DNA from: a bacterium
GTDB lineage: Bacteria; SZUA-79; Acidulodesulfobacterales; Acidulodesulfobacteraceae
Length of the DNA stretch: 64,000 nt
Direction of reading: 5' to 3'
Assembly (NCBI GenBank): GCA_021822485.1
Contig: JAKAQP010000001.1
Coordinates: 1-64,000, forward strand
Positions 41,562-52,133 of this stretch are shown here, in pieces. A program made the position numbers and the translations under genes. The notes under the pieces are model-generated. The model saw only the letters and a program-made list of their open reading frames with translations, was not told the DNA's origin and did not search any database. Position 1 is the first letter of the stretch, and each line of letters begins with the position of its first letter.

Positions 41562-42389
41562 ATGAGAATTAAAATTTGCGGCATACAGATGTCTCCTTCT
41601 GCGGATATACGTTCATCCGCAGTGAAAGCTATAGATTTTTTGGCTATGGCGGCTAAAAATAAAGCCGGCATAGTCTGTTTTCCCGAGCTTTTTTTAATGA
41701 ATTGGTTTCTGCAGAATACTTCCCAAAACAATATGGAGGCGTATTATAAAACGGCCGAAGATTTAAACGGAAAAACTATAAGTTTGTTCAGGGAGCAGGC
41801 AAAAAGATTTAATATAGTAACCATAGTTCCTTTTTTTGAAAAATTCGAAAACAAATATTACAACAGTTCCGCCGTTATCGACGAAGAAGGCGGACTCATA
41901 GGCATTTATCGCAAGATTCACCTTCCGGAATTAGAATATTATAAGGAAAAGTCTTATTTTTCAAGCGGCGCCGAACTTCCGGTTTTTAAAACTAAATACT
42001 GCAATATCGGGATACAGATGGGCTGGGATAATTTTTATCCGGAATCTTCAAGGATTTTGGCGCTTAAAGGCGCGGATATTATTTTTGCGCCGACGGCATC
42101 AGCTTTTAATACTAACGGCAAATGGTTTTTGTCTATTTCTGCCTCGGCTTTTCTTAACGGTTTATATATCTTGAGGGTTAACAGGGTAGGCAGAGATAAG
42201 CCTTTAGATTTTTACGGAAAGTCTTTCTGCGTTTCTCCAGACGGAAATATAATAAACGACTTTGCCGGAATAAACGAATGTGCCGTTATTTATAATATCG
42301 ATATCAATGAAGTCAAATCGGCGAGAGAAAGCTGGCCGTTTATAGAAAACCGCGCTAAAGCCGCATATAAAGATATCGTTAACTATTAG
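41562..42389 (+). CDS. Carbon-nitrogen hydrolase (nitrilase superfamily)
   Basis: Catalytic Glu (CFPELFLM), Lys (YRKIHLPE); the nucleophile region reads GIQMGWDNFYPESSRILALKGADIIFAPTA (Gln-Met at the usual Cys-position neighbourhood). Confidence 0.85.
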   Translation: MRIKICGIQMSPSADIRSSAVKAIDFLAMAAKNKAGIVCFPELFLMNWFLQNTSQNNMEAYYKTAEDLNGKTISLFREQAKRFNIVTIVPFFEKFENKYYNSSAVIDEEGGLIGIYRKIHLPELEYYKEKSYFSSGAELPVFKTKYCNIGIQMGWDNFYPESSRILALKGADIIFAPTASAFNTNGKWFLSISASAFLNGLYILRVNRVGRDKPLDFYGKSFCVSPDGNIINDFAGINECAVIYNIDINEVKSARESWPFIENRAKAAYKDIVNY

Positions 42390-42399
42390 ATAGAAAGAC

Positions 42400-42981
42400 G
42401 TGAAAATAAATTTTTTAGATCTGAAAGAATTAAATCTGCCGTTTTCGGACGATAACGGCGGAAAAGATATTCTGACTGAATATCTTATTGGCAGGATGTT
42501 CGATATACATATGGAGTCTTCGCAGACGCTTTGGGACAGAAAAATGTTCGACGAAGAGCTAAAACGCGAAGGTTCAGGGTTTTTGATATGCTATTCCGAT
42601 TCCGGCGCAGCGGATGGCGGCGATAACCGGCTTACTTTAAAAAAATTCACCGAAAAAGACATATACCCTGCCTTAAAAATAGAATTGAAATCGTTAATAT
42701 TAGGTTTTTTTATTTATTATAACGTTTTAGACGAAATGCATATACTGGATATCACGGTTTCCAAAGAAATGCAGTCTAAAGGCATAGGCTCTCTCATGTT
42801 AAGCACGGTAATAAAAAAAAATTCGGAAGCCGGAATAAAACATTTCTTTCTTGAAGTCAGAACCTCAAATATTGCCGCAATTAATTTATATAAAAAATTA
42901 GGGTTTAAGATATTTATGTTAAGAAAAAAATATTATGAAGACAACGGAGAAGACGCTTTATGCATGGTAAAAGAGTCGTAA
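42400..42981 (+). CDS. GNAT acetyltransferase, RimI-like
   Basis: LDITVSKEMQSKGIGSLMLSTVIKK...FLEVRTSNIAAINLYKKLGFKIFMLRKKYY. Confidence 0.88.
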   Translation: MKINFLDLKELNLPFSDDNGGKDILTEYLIGRMFDIHMESSQTLWDRKMFDEELKREGSGFLICYSDSGAADGGDNRLTLKKFTEKDIYPALKIELKSLILGFFIYYNVLDEMHILDITVSKEMQSKGIGSLMLSTVIKKNSEAGIKHFFLEVRTSNIAAINLYKKLGFKIFMLRKKYYEDNGEDALCMVKES

Positions 42982-45065
42982 GCGAAAAATGTATCGTTAC
43001 CGTAAATAGAAAAATAAAAGATACCGAAAGCACCTATATTTTAAGATTAAAAAACGATTTTATAGCGTCAAATTTTAGGCCGGGACAGTTTGTTATGGTT
43101 AAAATTAACCCGGACGGACTGAATCCTCTTTTGAGCAGGCCTTTTTCGATATTCAATAAATTTAACGATTCGGAATTTGAAATTTTATACAGAGTTTTCG
43201 GAAAAGGCACGGAGATATTGAGCAATATTAAGGAGGGAATTTATTTAGACGTTACCGGTCCTTTGGGAAACGGATTTAATTTAAATAAAAACAAAAACGC
43301 GGGCATTAACGTTCTGATTGCGGGAGGCATAGGCATAGCTCCTTTGCATACCATTCCGCTTTTTTTAGGAGAATCGTTATCAGCAGATGCTCAATCTACG
43401 GTGCAGGATGAGGAATCGGTAAATTCAGAAAGTTCAGTAAATTACGTTAAAACCGTTTTATACTACGGAGCTAAAAAAGCCGAAGAACTTTATTTCAGGC
43501 ACAGCATTCACGCTATGTTCGACGAAGTTTACTTTGCTACCGACGACGGCTCTTTCGGCTACAAAGGCAGTATCGTAGATCTGCTTTACGAAAATATAGG
43601 CGTTTATAAAAATTCGGCAAATACTTCTTTCTATGCATGCGGTCCTAAACCAATGCTTAATTCGATAATTTCCAGATTTTACACAGACGGGCTTTCAGGA
43701 AAACTGCAGGTATCGCTCGAAGAAAGTTTCGGATGCGGTATAGGCGTATGTTTAGGATGCGTAGTTAAAACTAAACCCGATAATAATGCCGGCAATATAT
43801 CCAAATCTGCTATTAATAAAAACGTAAATAAAGGTATATCTGCAACCGATAATATTAAAGATAACATATCGGAACCCCCTGTAGGTGACGGCATAAACGA
43901 CGGCGCAAATTCCGGCGTCAGCGGCAAAAGCGTTGAATTTCAGTATAAAAGAGTATGTAAGGACGGCCCCGTTTTTTACGCCTCCGAAATTTTCATTTCC
44001 GAAAACGAAAATCCATCGAGTTCTATAAACAAAACGGGAAAAACGGGTAAAGGCCGTGAAACCGCCGCAGAGCAGTCTTCGATTGCTGAGCGTAGCAATA
44101 CTTCCGCATATTCATCGCTCAAAGACGGCATTAAAATTGTTTCTCCAGACATTTCGGCAAAACTTGGAAACTTAAAATTAGACTATCCGGTCATGCCGGC
44201 TTCCGGTACTTTCGGATACGGAGAAGAATTTTTCGATATAATAAATTACGACAAATTCGGAGCGCTCGTTACAAAAGGTATTTCCCTTAATCCATCTAAA
44301 GGGAACGAAATGCCTAGAATTTGCGAAACTTCATGCGGCATGATTAACTCGATAGGACTTCAGAACGTCGGATACGATAAATTTATCGAATCAAAAATGC
44401 CGTTTTTAAAAAATTTAAAGAAACCCGTGATAGTTAATTTTTACGGAAGCAGTATAGAAGAATACGTCAAACTTGCAAAAAAATTGGCGGAAACGGAAGG
44501 TATAAGCGCTTTAGAAGCAAACATATCATGCCCAAATATAAAAGAAGGCGGGAGGTCTTTCGGTTCCGATCCCGAAGTAGTATATGAACTCGTTTCTTCC
44601 GTCAAGGAAAGTACGGGCGGCAAAATTCCTTTAATAGTAAAACTGACACCTATGGTGGCCGATATATCCTTTATAGCGGAGGTCTGCGAAAAAGCCGGAG
44701 CCGATATTATATCTTTGATAAATACCTTGCCTGCGGCTAGCATAGACATAAAAACCAAAAAATTCAAACTTAGCAGGGGTTACGGAGGCCTTTCCGGAGC
44801 GGCCGTTAAACCCGTCGCCATTAAGCTTGTCGGCGACGTTTATAATGCCGTAAGAATCCCCGTTATAGGAATGGGCGGCATAAGTTCGTGGCAGGATGCG
44901 GTTGAATTTTTTCTCGCCGGAGCTACCGCCGTTGCCGTGGGAACTTACTCTTTCGTAAATCCAAAAATAATACCGGAAATTTCCGCCGGATTAAAAAATT
45001 ATTTGGCGGAAAACGGATTTGACGATATTTATCAAATTATAGGATTAGCGCACGACAGGCGCTAA
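42960..45065 (+). CDS. Fused dihydroorotate dehydrogenase electron-transfer subunit (PyrK) + catalytic subunit (PyrD class 1B)
   Basis: N-term RPFSIFNK, GGIGIAPLHTIP, CGIGVCLGCVVKTK...YKRVCKDGPVF; C-term LDYPVMPASGTFGYGEEF..NSIGLQNVGYDKF..ISCPNIKEGG..GMGGISSWQDAVEF in one ORF. Confidence 0.93.
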   Translation: MHGKRVVSEKCIVTVNRKIKDTESTYILRLKNDFIASNFRPGQFVMVKINPDGLNPLLSRPFSIFNKFNDSEFEILYRVFGKGTEILSNIKEGIYLDVTGPLGNGFNLNKNKNAGINVLIAGGIGIAPLHTIPLFLGESLSADAQSTVQDEESVNSESSVNYVKTVLYYGAKKAEELYFRHSIHAMFDEVYFATDDGSFGYKGSIVDLLYENIGVYKNSANTSFYACGPKPMLNSIISRFYTDGLSGKLQVSLEESFGCGIGVCLGCVVKTKPDNNAGNISKSAINKNVNKGISATDNIKDNISEPPVGDGINDGANSGVSGKSVEFQYKRVCKDGPVFYASEIFISENENPSSSINKTGKTGKGRETAAEQSSIAERSNTSAYSSLKDGIKIVSPDISAKLGNLKLDYPVMPASGTFGYGEEFFDIINYDKFGALVTKGISLNPSKGNEMPRICETSCGMINSIGLQNVGYDKFIESKMPFLKNLKKPVIVNFYGSSIEEYVKLAKKLAETEGISALEANISCPNIKEGGRSFGSDPEVVYELVSSVKESTGGKIPLIVKLTPMVADISFIAEVCEKAGADIISLINTLPAASIDIKTKKFKLSRGYGGLSGAAVKPVAIKLVGDVYNAVRIPVIGMGGISSWQDAVEFFLAGATAVAVGTYSFVNPKIIPEISAGLKNYLAENGFDDIYQIIGLAHDRR

Positions 45066-45072
45066 ATTTAAA

Positions 45073-46560
45073 ATGCTTACTTACCTGTTTTTATCGCTGT
45101 TTGTTATTTTTTTTGCGGCTTCGATTGTGCTTGCCGTTTATTTTGCTTCGTATGTAAAAAAAAGCAAAAAGACGATAGACGGATTAATAGACGCAAGCCG
45201 AGATGAAAAGGACGGTCTTATAAAGCAAAATATAACGCTGGAAGAAGAGGCTAAATCTTTAAACGGCAGGCTTGAGGCTTTAGGCGCGGAGCTTAATTCT
45301 GCCGCCGTTCTAACCGAAAATCTTAGGGAAGAAAACAAAAATTTGTCTGTAAAAATTTCTGAAATATCGACCGAAAACAAAAACCTGCTTGAAAAAATTG
45401 AAAATATTAAATCCGATTACGAAGACAGATTAAAACGTCAAAAAGATGAATTTCTTGATTTTAAACAGGCTTTTGAAAATCTTTCCGAAAATTTGTCCTC
45501 AAAAATACTAGAAGAAAAAAGTAAAAAACTTATAGAAATCAATAAAGACAGCATTAGCGGCATACTTAACCCTCTTTCCGAAAAGATTCTGGAGTTTCAA
45601 AAAAAGGTGGAGGAAACTTACGATAAGGAGTCTAAACAGAGGTTTTCGCTTCAAAACGAAATTAAAAAACTTATAGATACTCAAGACGCGATGAAGCAGA
45701 CGACCGACAACCTGACTTCGGCGCTTAAAGGCAGCGGAAAGGTTCAGGGCGACTGGGGCGAGATGATACTGGAACAGCTTTTGGAATATTCCGAATTAAT
45801 CGAAGGAATACAGTATGAAATCCAGAAGACCGTAAAAACCGTAAACGAAATGGACGAAAAAATCAATTTAAGACCGGACGTTATAGTGCACCTTCCAAAG
45901 GATAGGGATTTAATAATCGACTCAAAAGTTTCTTTAACGGATTACGAAAAATATATGAGTTTGGCTTACGGAAGCGGCGCGAATTCTTCCGCTGCTTACG
46001 TTAATTCCGATTCTATGCCGGATGATGATCCCGAAAAATTTCTTAAGTCGCATATTCTTTCAATTAAAAGGCACATAAACGAGTTAAGCTACAAAAAATA
46101 TACCTCTCTATACGGATTAAAAAGCTTAGATTCTGTTATTATGTTTATACCGATAGAGTTTGCTTATACCGCCGCCGTAAATTACGACAGAGACCTTTTA
46201 GCATATGCATACGGAAAAAAAGTTATAATAGCTACCCCTTCCATTATTTTACTCATCTTGAAAATAGTTTATAATTTATGGATTCAGGAAAAAAGCCAGG
46301 AAAATGCGGCCGAAGTAATGGTGCTAGCCGGAAATCTTTACGATAAGTTTTGTTCTTTTGCTAAAAGTATGGAAGATATAGGAACTTCTATAGAAAAAAC
46401 GTCCGCATCATATAATAACGCAAAGAACCTTCTTACGTTAGGAAAAGGCAATATAATGTCTAGACTTGAAAAAATGAGGCTTCTCGGAGCAAAAACTTCT
46501 AAAATGCTCGATACCTCTAAGTTCGATAGAGACGATATTTCTTCCATCGAAAACGAGTAA
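45073..46560 (+). CDS. rmuC: DNA recombination protein RmuC
   Basis: N-terminal TM + coiled coil; GKVQGDWGEMILEQLLEYSEL, RPDVIVHLPKDRDLIIDSKVSLTDYEKY. Confidence 0.94.
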   Translation: MLTYLFLSLFVIFFAASIVLAVYFASYVKKSKKTIDGLIDASRDEKDGLIKQNITLEEEAKSLNGRLEALGAELNSAAVLTENLREENKNLSVKISEISTENKNLLEKIENIKSDYEDRLKRQKDEFLDFKQAFENLSENLSSKILEEKSKKLIEINKDSISGILNPLSEKILEFQKKVEETYDKESKQRFSLQNEIKKLIDTQDAMKQTTDNLTSALKGSGKVQGDWGEMILEQLLEYSELIEGIQYEIQKTVKTVNEMDEKINLRPDVIVHLPKDRDLIIDSKVSLTDYEKYMSLAYGSGANSSAAYVNSDSMPDDDPEKFLKSHILSIKRHINELSYKKYTSLYGLKSLDSVIMFIPIEFAYTAAVNYDRDLLAYAYGKKVIIATPSIILLILKIVYNLWIQEKSQENAAEVMVLAGNLYDKFCSFAKSMEDIGTSIEKTSASYNNAKNLLTLGKGNIMSRLEKMRLLGAKTSKMLDTSKFDRDDISSIENE

Positions 46561-46608
46561 ATACCCAGTCTGTTTTAAAACCGTCAAAAATGTTATAATA
46601 TTAACATT

Positions 46609-48612
46609 ATGGATTCATTTAATATTGTTTCCGAAAACACTCCGGCAGGCGATCAGCCCGTTGCGATTAAATCTTTAACGGAAGGAATAGAAGAGAAAAA
46701 TTTTCGGTATCAGACGCTATTAGGTGTAACCGGCTCAGGAAAGACTTTTACGATGGCTAACATTATAAAAGAGCTGCAAAGGCCGGCTCTTATAATAGCG
46801 CCCAATAAAACCCTTGCAGGACAGCTTTATTCCGAATTTAAATCCTTATTTCCCGAAAACGCCGTAGAATTTTTTATAAGCTATTACGATTATTACCAGC
46901 CTGAAGCGTATGTTCCGTCTAAAGACCTTTATATAGAAAAAGATTCGGCTATTAACGACCAGATAGATAAAATGAAACATTCCGCTACCCGTTCTATACT
47001 TTCCAGAAGGGACGTTATAGTCATTGCATCGGTATCCTGCATTTACGGATTGGGTTCGCCGGAAAGTTATGCCAATATGCTCCTTGAGGTAAAAAAGGGG
47101 GACGAGATAAACTTAAGCGACGTCCTAGACAAACTGACCGACATAAGATACGAAAGAAACGATATCGATTTTCACCGCGGAACGTTCAGGGTAAGAGGGG
47201 ATATCGTCGATGTTTTTCCGGCATACGAAGAAGAAGTCGCTATAAGAATCGAATTTTTCGGCAACGAAGTTTCGACGATTGCAGAAATAGATCCGTTAAG
47301 AGGGGTTATAATCCGCAGGCTTTCCAAAGTTGCTATATATCCGGCTTCTCACTACGTTGCGGACGAAGTTACGATGAAAAGTGCGGTTAAAACAATAAAA
47401 GAAGAATTAAAAGAAAGGCTTATGGAGCTTAAAGCACTCGGCAAACTTGTAGAAGCCCAGAGGCTGGAACAGCGGACGATGTACGATCTTGAGATGATGC
47501 AGGAGATGGGATACTGTTCCGGTATAGAAAATTATTCGAGGCATTTGACGGGAAGAAAAAAAGGGGAACCGCCGCCTACGCTTTTGGATTATTTTCCTGA
47601 AGATTTTATAATAATGATAGACGAATCCCACGTCAGCGTTCCGCAAATCAAGGGGATGTATAACGGAGATATTTCAAGAAAATCTACTTTAGTAGAATAC
47701 GGTTTCAGGCTGCCGTGCGCTTTAGATAACCGCCCGCTTAATTTCGAGGAATTTTCGTCGCATATAAAAAATCTTATTTTTGTTTCTGCGACTCCCGCAG
47801 ACTACGAACTTAGCGTAAGTTCGCAGGTAGTAGAGCAGATAATACGGCCTACGGGATTAATAGACCCTGAAGTTGAAGTAAGACCCGAAACAAATCAGGT
47901 GGACGACATTATAGGGGAAATAAAAAAAACGGTCGCAGGAGGCGGCAGGGCGCTCGTTACCACGCTTACCAAAAGGATGTCGGAAGACCTTTCTGAATTT
48001 CTTATAGACAGCGGCATAAAGGCAAAATATCTTCACTCCGATATAGATTCGCTCGAAAGATTTAAAATCATAAGAGAGTTAAGGCTTGGAGAATTCGATG
48101 TGCTTGTCGGCATAAACCTGCTGAGGGAGGGGCTGGATATTCCAGAAGTCGAATTGATCGGAATTTTAGACGCCGATAAAGAAGGTTTTTTGCGTTCCAA
48201 AACGTCATTGATTCAGACTATAGGCAGGGCGGCAAGAAATATTAAGGGAAAAGTAATACTTTACGGGAATAATATCACCGATTCTATGAAATTTGCAATT
48301 TCCGAAACGGAGCGAAGAAGGAAAATTCAGGAAACATTTAATAAAGAAAACAATATTACGCCGACAACTGTTAAAAAAAATATTGCCGGACTGTTGACTA
48401 CGATATTTGAGCAGGACTACATAGATTTATCCGGCGGTTTCGACGAAAATTCGCCCTTGATAATAGACCCTAAAGAAGCCGAAAAGCTTATTAAAAATTT
48501 AACAAAAAAAATGAAAAAAGCCGTAAAGGAGCTTAATTTTGAAGAAGCGGCCCGCATTAGGGATGAAATTAATAATATCAAAAAAAATATGCTTTTAATG
48601 GATAAAGTTTAA
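46609..48612 (+). CDS. uvrB: Excinuclease ABC subunit B
   Basis: [62 protein letters not shown]. Confidence 0.98.
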   Translation: MDSFNIVSENTPAGDQPVAIKSLTEGIEEKNFRYQTLLGVTGSGKTFTMANIIKELQRPALIIAPNKTLAGQLYSEFKSLFPENAVEFFISYYDYYQPEAYVPSKDLYIEKDSAINDQIDKMKHSATRSILSRRDVIVIASVSCIYGLGSPESYANMLLEVKKGDEINLSDVLDKLTDIRYERNDIDFHRGTFRVRGDIVDVFPAYEEEVAIRIEFFGNEVSTIAEIDPLRGVIIRRLSKVAIYPASHYVADEVTMKSAVKTIKEELKERLMELKALGKLVEAQRLEQRTMYDLEMMQEMGYCSGIENYSRHLTGRKKGEPPPTLLDYFPEDFIIMIDESHVSVPQIKGMYNGDISRKSTLVEYGFRLPCALDNRPLNFEEFSSHIKNLIFVSATPADYELSVSSQVVEQIIRPTGLIDPEVEVRPETNQVDDIIGEIKKTVAGGGRALVTTLTKRMSEDLSEFLIDSGIKAKYLHSDIDSLERFKIIRELRLGEFDVLVGINLLREGLDIPEVELIGILDADKEGFLRSKTSLIQTIGRAARNIKGKVILYGNNITDSMKFAISETERRRKIQETFNKENNITPTTVKKNIAGLLTTIFEQDYIDLSGGFDENSPLIIDPKEAEKLIKNLTKKMKKAVKELNFEEAARIRDEINNIKKNMLLMDKV

Positions 48613-48715
48613 GTTTGGCATTATCATTATCTCAAAATTGCCGTTAGAAAATTATTTTTTTCTAATTGTGATTCAAAAGGATATATTATGTATATATTAT
48701 CTGTATTTTTTCATT

Positions 48716-50848
48716 ATGAACGAAAATTTACTTGCTAAGATTAAGGGTATTTCTGTATCGCCCGGCGTTTATATTATGAAAAATGCTAATGGCGACGTTA
48801 TTTACGTAGGTAAAGCAAAAAATTTAAAAAAAAGGGTTTCTCAGTATTTTTCAGGCAAAAACGCAGGCGTAAAAACGGAGCATTTAGTTTCAAAAATAAA
48901 CGATATAGAAACTATAATCTCCGGCAACGAATTGGAAGCATTTTTACTCGAAAACACCCTTATTAAGCAATATAAGCCTAAATACAACATAAGCCTTAAA
49001 GACGATAAATCATACCCTTATATAAAAATAGCGGATTCTAAAACCGGTTTCCCATATATAATCAAAACGAGAAGTTTTAAAAAAGGCGACGGACTTTATT
49101 TCGGCCCTTATTCAAACGCTTTTGCCGTAAACGAAACCATAAAAACAGTCAACAGAATTTTTAAAATGCGGACATGTACCGACAATAAATTTAATTCCTG
49201 CGCCGCCAAGAAAAAACCTTGCCTTTATTATCAAATTAAAAGATGCTCCGGTCCCTGTTGCGGTTTTGCCGATATTAACGCCTACAAAAAATCTGTAGAA
49301 GGTATAATTCTGCTTTTAAACGGCAAAAACAGAGAGTTAATAAAATCCATGAAAAAGTCCATGGATAAGCACGTCGAAGAGTTAAATTTTGAAGCGGCCA
49401 TAAAATTGAGGGATAAGATTAACGCCATTATAAAGATAAACGAAAAACAGGCGGTTGTGTTTAAAGAGGAAAAGGATATCGATGCAGTCGGGTATTATTC
49501 GCAAAATGATAAATTGGATATAACCGTAGTAATTATAAGGAACGGCAGGGTCACCGGTACTAAAAATTTCTTTTTTAAAAATATCTATCTTAAAGACGAC
49601 GAAATGATTTCTGCTTTTTTAGACAGATATTATGCTAAAAATTTTGAAATTAACGCAGATATTCCCGATGAAATACTTGTTCCGATAAAAATAGGCGGAG
49701 AAAATAAAAAAAGCCTTTTCGAATATGTTAAAAAATATTCAGGAAAGAAAGTTAAAATAATCGATCCCGATAGTTTAAAAAGAAATAAAAATAAGTATGA
49801 TACCCTGATACAAATGGCTTTTGAAAATGCAAAAAAGAATTTTTTTGAGAAAGCAGGCGGAGATTTTGATTTAAACGATACAAATGAATTAATTAAAGAA
49901 AATGAGCATAACGGTAACGCTAATTTTAATGCTAATACTGATACTAATGCTGACGATAATATCAAAGCTATCGTCGGTGTTTATGCTAATGACGGTAGTA
50001 ATGCTAATGTTAATATAAATGCTAATTGCGGCACGAATAACTACGCCGTAAATTCAAATAAATTAAAAATTTTAAAAGAAATTTTGCATTTAAGTAAAAT
50101 TCCTAAAATTATAGAATGTTTCGATATTTCTAATATTTCCGGAACTTACGCCGTTGCATCCAAATCCGTTTTACGCAACGGAGTCAAAGATACTTCTTTA
50201 TACCGGCGTTACAGGATTAAAACCAAAAATACTCCAGACGATTATGCTATGATGTATGAGGCTTTAAGCAGGCGTTTTAAGGGCGCAGCTTCGGGCAAAG
50301 ACCCTCTTCCCGACGTTATTATGGTCGATGGAGGTAAGGGGCAACTTAACGTTCTTGTTAAAACAGCCGAAGAATTTATGAAAGTGGAAAAAATAAACGA
50401 AGCATTCGACAAAGAAAATATCCCAGCGCTTATAGCGATAGCAAAGGCCAAAGATGTTTTTAAAAGAAACAGCGTGCGCAGAATAGGGCATGGCGGCGAT
50501 AAAAATACTGATCCTTATAAAAAAACAGAACTGGATAAACTTTACGTTTCGGGCAGGAAAAACGAAGTTAATTTTGGCAAAAACAAAGAGCCGATTTTAA
50601 TGCTTATGAGTTTAAGAGACGAGGCGCACAGGTTTGCCGTCTCTTATTTTTCTAAAATTAAGACGAAGTCTCTGATTACTTCAGATTTGCTAAATATAGA
50701 CGGGGTAGGAAAAAGAATTTACGGCAATTTAATAAAAGAGTTTGAAAGCGTAGAAAATATAAAAAAATCTTCTATAGAAGAATTGACTGCGGTTGAAGGC
50801 GTAAATAAAGCGACGGCAAAAAATATTTACGATTATTTTCATTCTTAA
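48716..50848 (+). CDS. uvrC: Excinuclease ABC subunit C with Asn-rich insertion
   Basis: GIY-YIG domain SPGVYIMKNANGDVIYVGKAKNLKKRVSQYF; UvrC family block ECFDISNISGTYAVAS; start set at ATG 48716 (ORF track starts at TTG 48638). Confidence 0.95.
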   Translation: MNENLLAKIKGISVSPGVYIMKNANGDVIYVGKAKNLKKRVSQYFSGKNAGVKTEHLVSKINDIETIISGNELEAFLLENTLIKQYKPKYNISLKDDKSYPYIKIADSKTGFPYIIKTRSFKKGDGLYFGPYSNAFAVNETIKTVNRIFKMRTCTDNKFNSCAAKKKPCLYYQIKRCSGPCCGFADINAYKKSVEGIILLLNGKNRELIKSMKKSMDKHVEELNFEAAIKLRDKINAIIKINEKQAVVFKEEKDIDAVGYYSQNDKLDITVVIIRNGRVTGTKNFFFKNIYLKDDEMISAFLDRYYAKNFEINADIPDEILVPIKIGGENKKSLFEYVKKYSGKKVKIIDPDSLKRNKNKYDTLIQMAFENAKKNFFEKAGGDFDLNDTNELIKENEHNGNANFNANTDTNADDNIKAIVGVYANDGSNANVNINANCGTNNYAVNSNKLKILKEILHLSKIPKIIECFDISNISGTYAVASKSVLRNGVKDTSLYRRYRIKTKNTPDDYAMMYEALSRRFKGAASGKDPLPDVIMVDGGKGQLNVLVKTAEEFMKVEKINEAFDKENIPALIAIAKAKDVFKRNSVRRIGHGGDKNTDPYKKTELDKLYVSGRKNEVNFGKNKEPILMLMSLRDEAHRFAVSYFSKIKTKSLITSDLLNIDGVGKRIYGNLIKEFESVENIKKSSIEELTAVEGVNKATAKNIYDYFHS

Positions 50849-50887
50849 ATTATATATATAAAATTATATATGCCGGTCAATTCAAAT

Positions 50888-52081
50888 TCAAATGTTTATT
50901 TTTTTTAACTGTCGTATAAAATAGTCGTTTTCCGATTTTTTTCTTACGGCTATCCTGAAATACTTGTCGTTTAAACATCTGTAGCCGCCGCAATTCTTTA
51001 TTAAAATACCGCATTCAAGAAAATAATTCTTCAGGTCTTCTGAATTTAATCTTTCATCGATTATTTTAATTAAAAAAAAGTTTGCCGAACCCGGTATTAT
51101 TCTTAAAAACGGTATTTTTTTTAATTTATTTTCAAAATCTTTTCTTAATTTTTCAATTAACATTCTGGAGCGTAAAATATAATCGTTGTCAAATATTGAC
51201 GAATAAGCTATCTGCTCGGATATAGACGTTATTTTCCAAGGAATGGATGTTTCCGAAAGAAGTTGCGTCAAAAACGGGTTTGCGAATGCGTAACCTATCC
51301 TTAGTCCCGGCATCGCAAAAAACTTAGTCATAGACCTTATTATTATTAAGTTTTCGAATTTATTTCTGCCGCTTGTTTCTTTATAATCCAAACTCGTTCC
51401 GGCAATCAGATGTTTTGACGAAAAATCTTCACAAAAATCCATAAAAGATTCGTCTAATATTAAAAAAGCTTTTTTTTCTTTCAGTTTTTTCAGTATTTGT
51501 ACTATGGTTCGAAGCGGAGTTATATTTCCTGCGGGATTTGAAGGACTTGCTATAAATACCGCATCGTTTTCGCCGATGTTCTCGTTTATGCAGTTAATTA
51601 GCTTAGATAAACTTTTTTCTTTCAACTCAAAATTTTCCGATAAATACGTATTGATATGAAAAATTTTAGATTTTGGAATTTTTGAAAGAGCGGCTCTTTC
51701 ATATTCGTAAAATGAAGGCTCTACTATGATTACGTTTTTAGAATTTAACTTGGCGGTAATATTAAATATAAGTTCGGAAGCTCCTGCGCCCTCGCAAATA
51801 AACTGTTTTTCTATGCCGTGATAGAACGATAAGGCATTGACGAAAAGTTCGGGATAGATTGTCGGATAATTTTCCGTAAAAAATTTTAATTTTTTAAAAT
51901 CTTTTAAAATTTCGGATGCTTTTTGACTCAATCCGAGGGGGTTTATATTGGCAGAAAAGTCGATTATGCCGCATTCGTATCCGTAATCGATAATATTTCC
52001 GCCGTGGATTTCGTCGCATAACGGATTAACGCTAAAATTTTCATTTATTGAAATGAAAGTTTCGGAGTTTTTTTTTGACAC
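50888..52081 (-). CDS. cobD: Threonine-phosphate decarboxylase-like PLP aminotransferase (CobD/HisC family)
   Basis: HGGNIIDYGYECGIIDFSANINPLGLS, EGAGASELIFNIT, SPSNPAGNITP, SMTKFFAMPGLRIGYAFA. Confidence 0.82.
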   Translation of the reverse strand: MSKKNSETFISINENFSVNPLCDEIHGGNIIDYGYECGIIDFSANINPLGLSQKASEILKDFKKLKFFTENYPTIYPELFVNALSFYHGIEKQFICEGAGASELIFNITAKLNSKNVIIVEPSFYEYERAALSKIPKSKIFHINTYLSENFELKEKSLSKLINCINENIGENDAVFIASPSNPAGNITPLRTIVQILKKLKEKKAFLILDESFMDFCEDFSSKHLIAGTSLDYKETSGRNKFENLIIIRSMTKFFAMPGLRIGYAFANPFLTQLLSETSIPWKITSISEQIAYSSIFDNDYILRSRMLIEKLRKDFENKLKKIPFLRIIPGSANFFLIKIIDERLNSEDLKNYFLECGILIKNCGGYRCLNDKYFRIAVRKKSENDYFIRQLKKINI

Positions 52082-52133
52082 TGTCGTTTATATATTTTTA
52101 TACTTATTATTTGCTTGTAGATATATTGCTTAT

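Noticed and set aside
48638-48715. ORF-track N-terminal extension of UvrC from TTG 48638
   Set aside because: UvrC homology begins at MNENLLAKIKGISVSPGVYIM (48716); upstream residues are hydrophobic AT-rich translation
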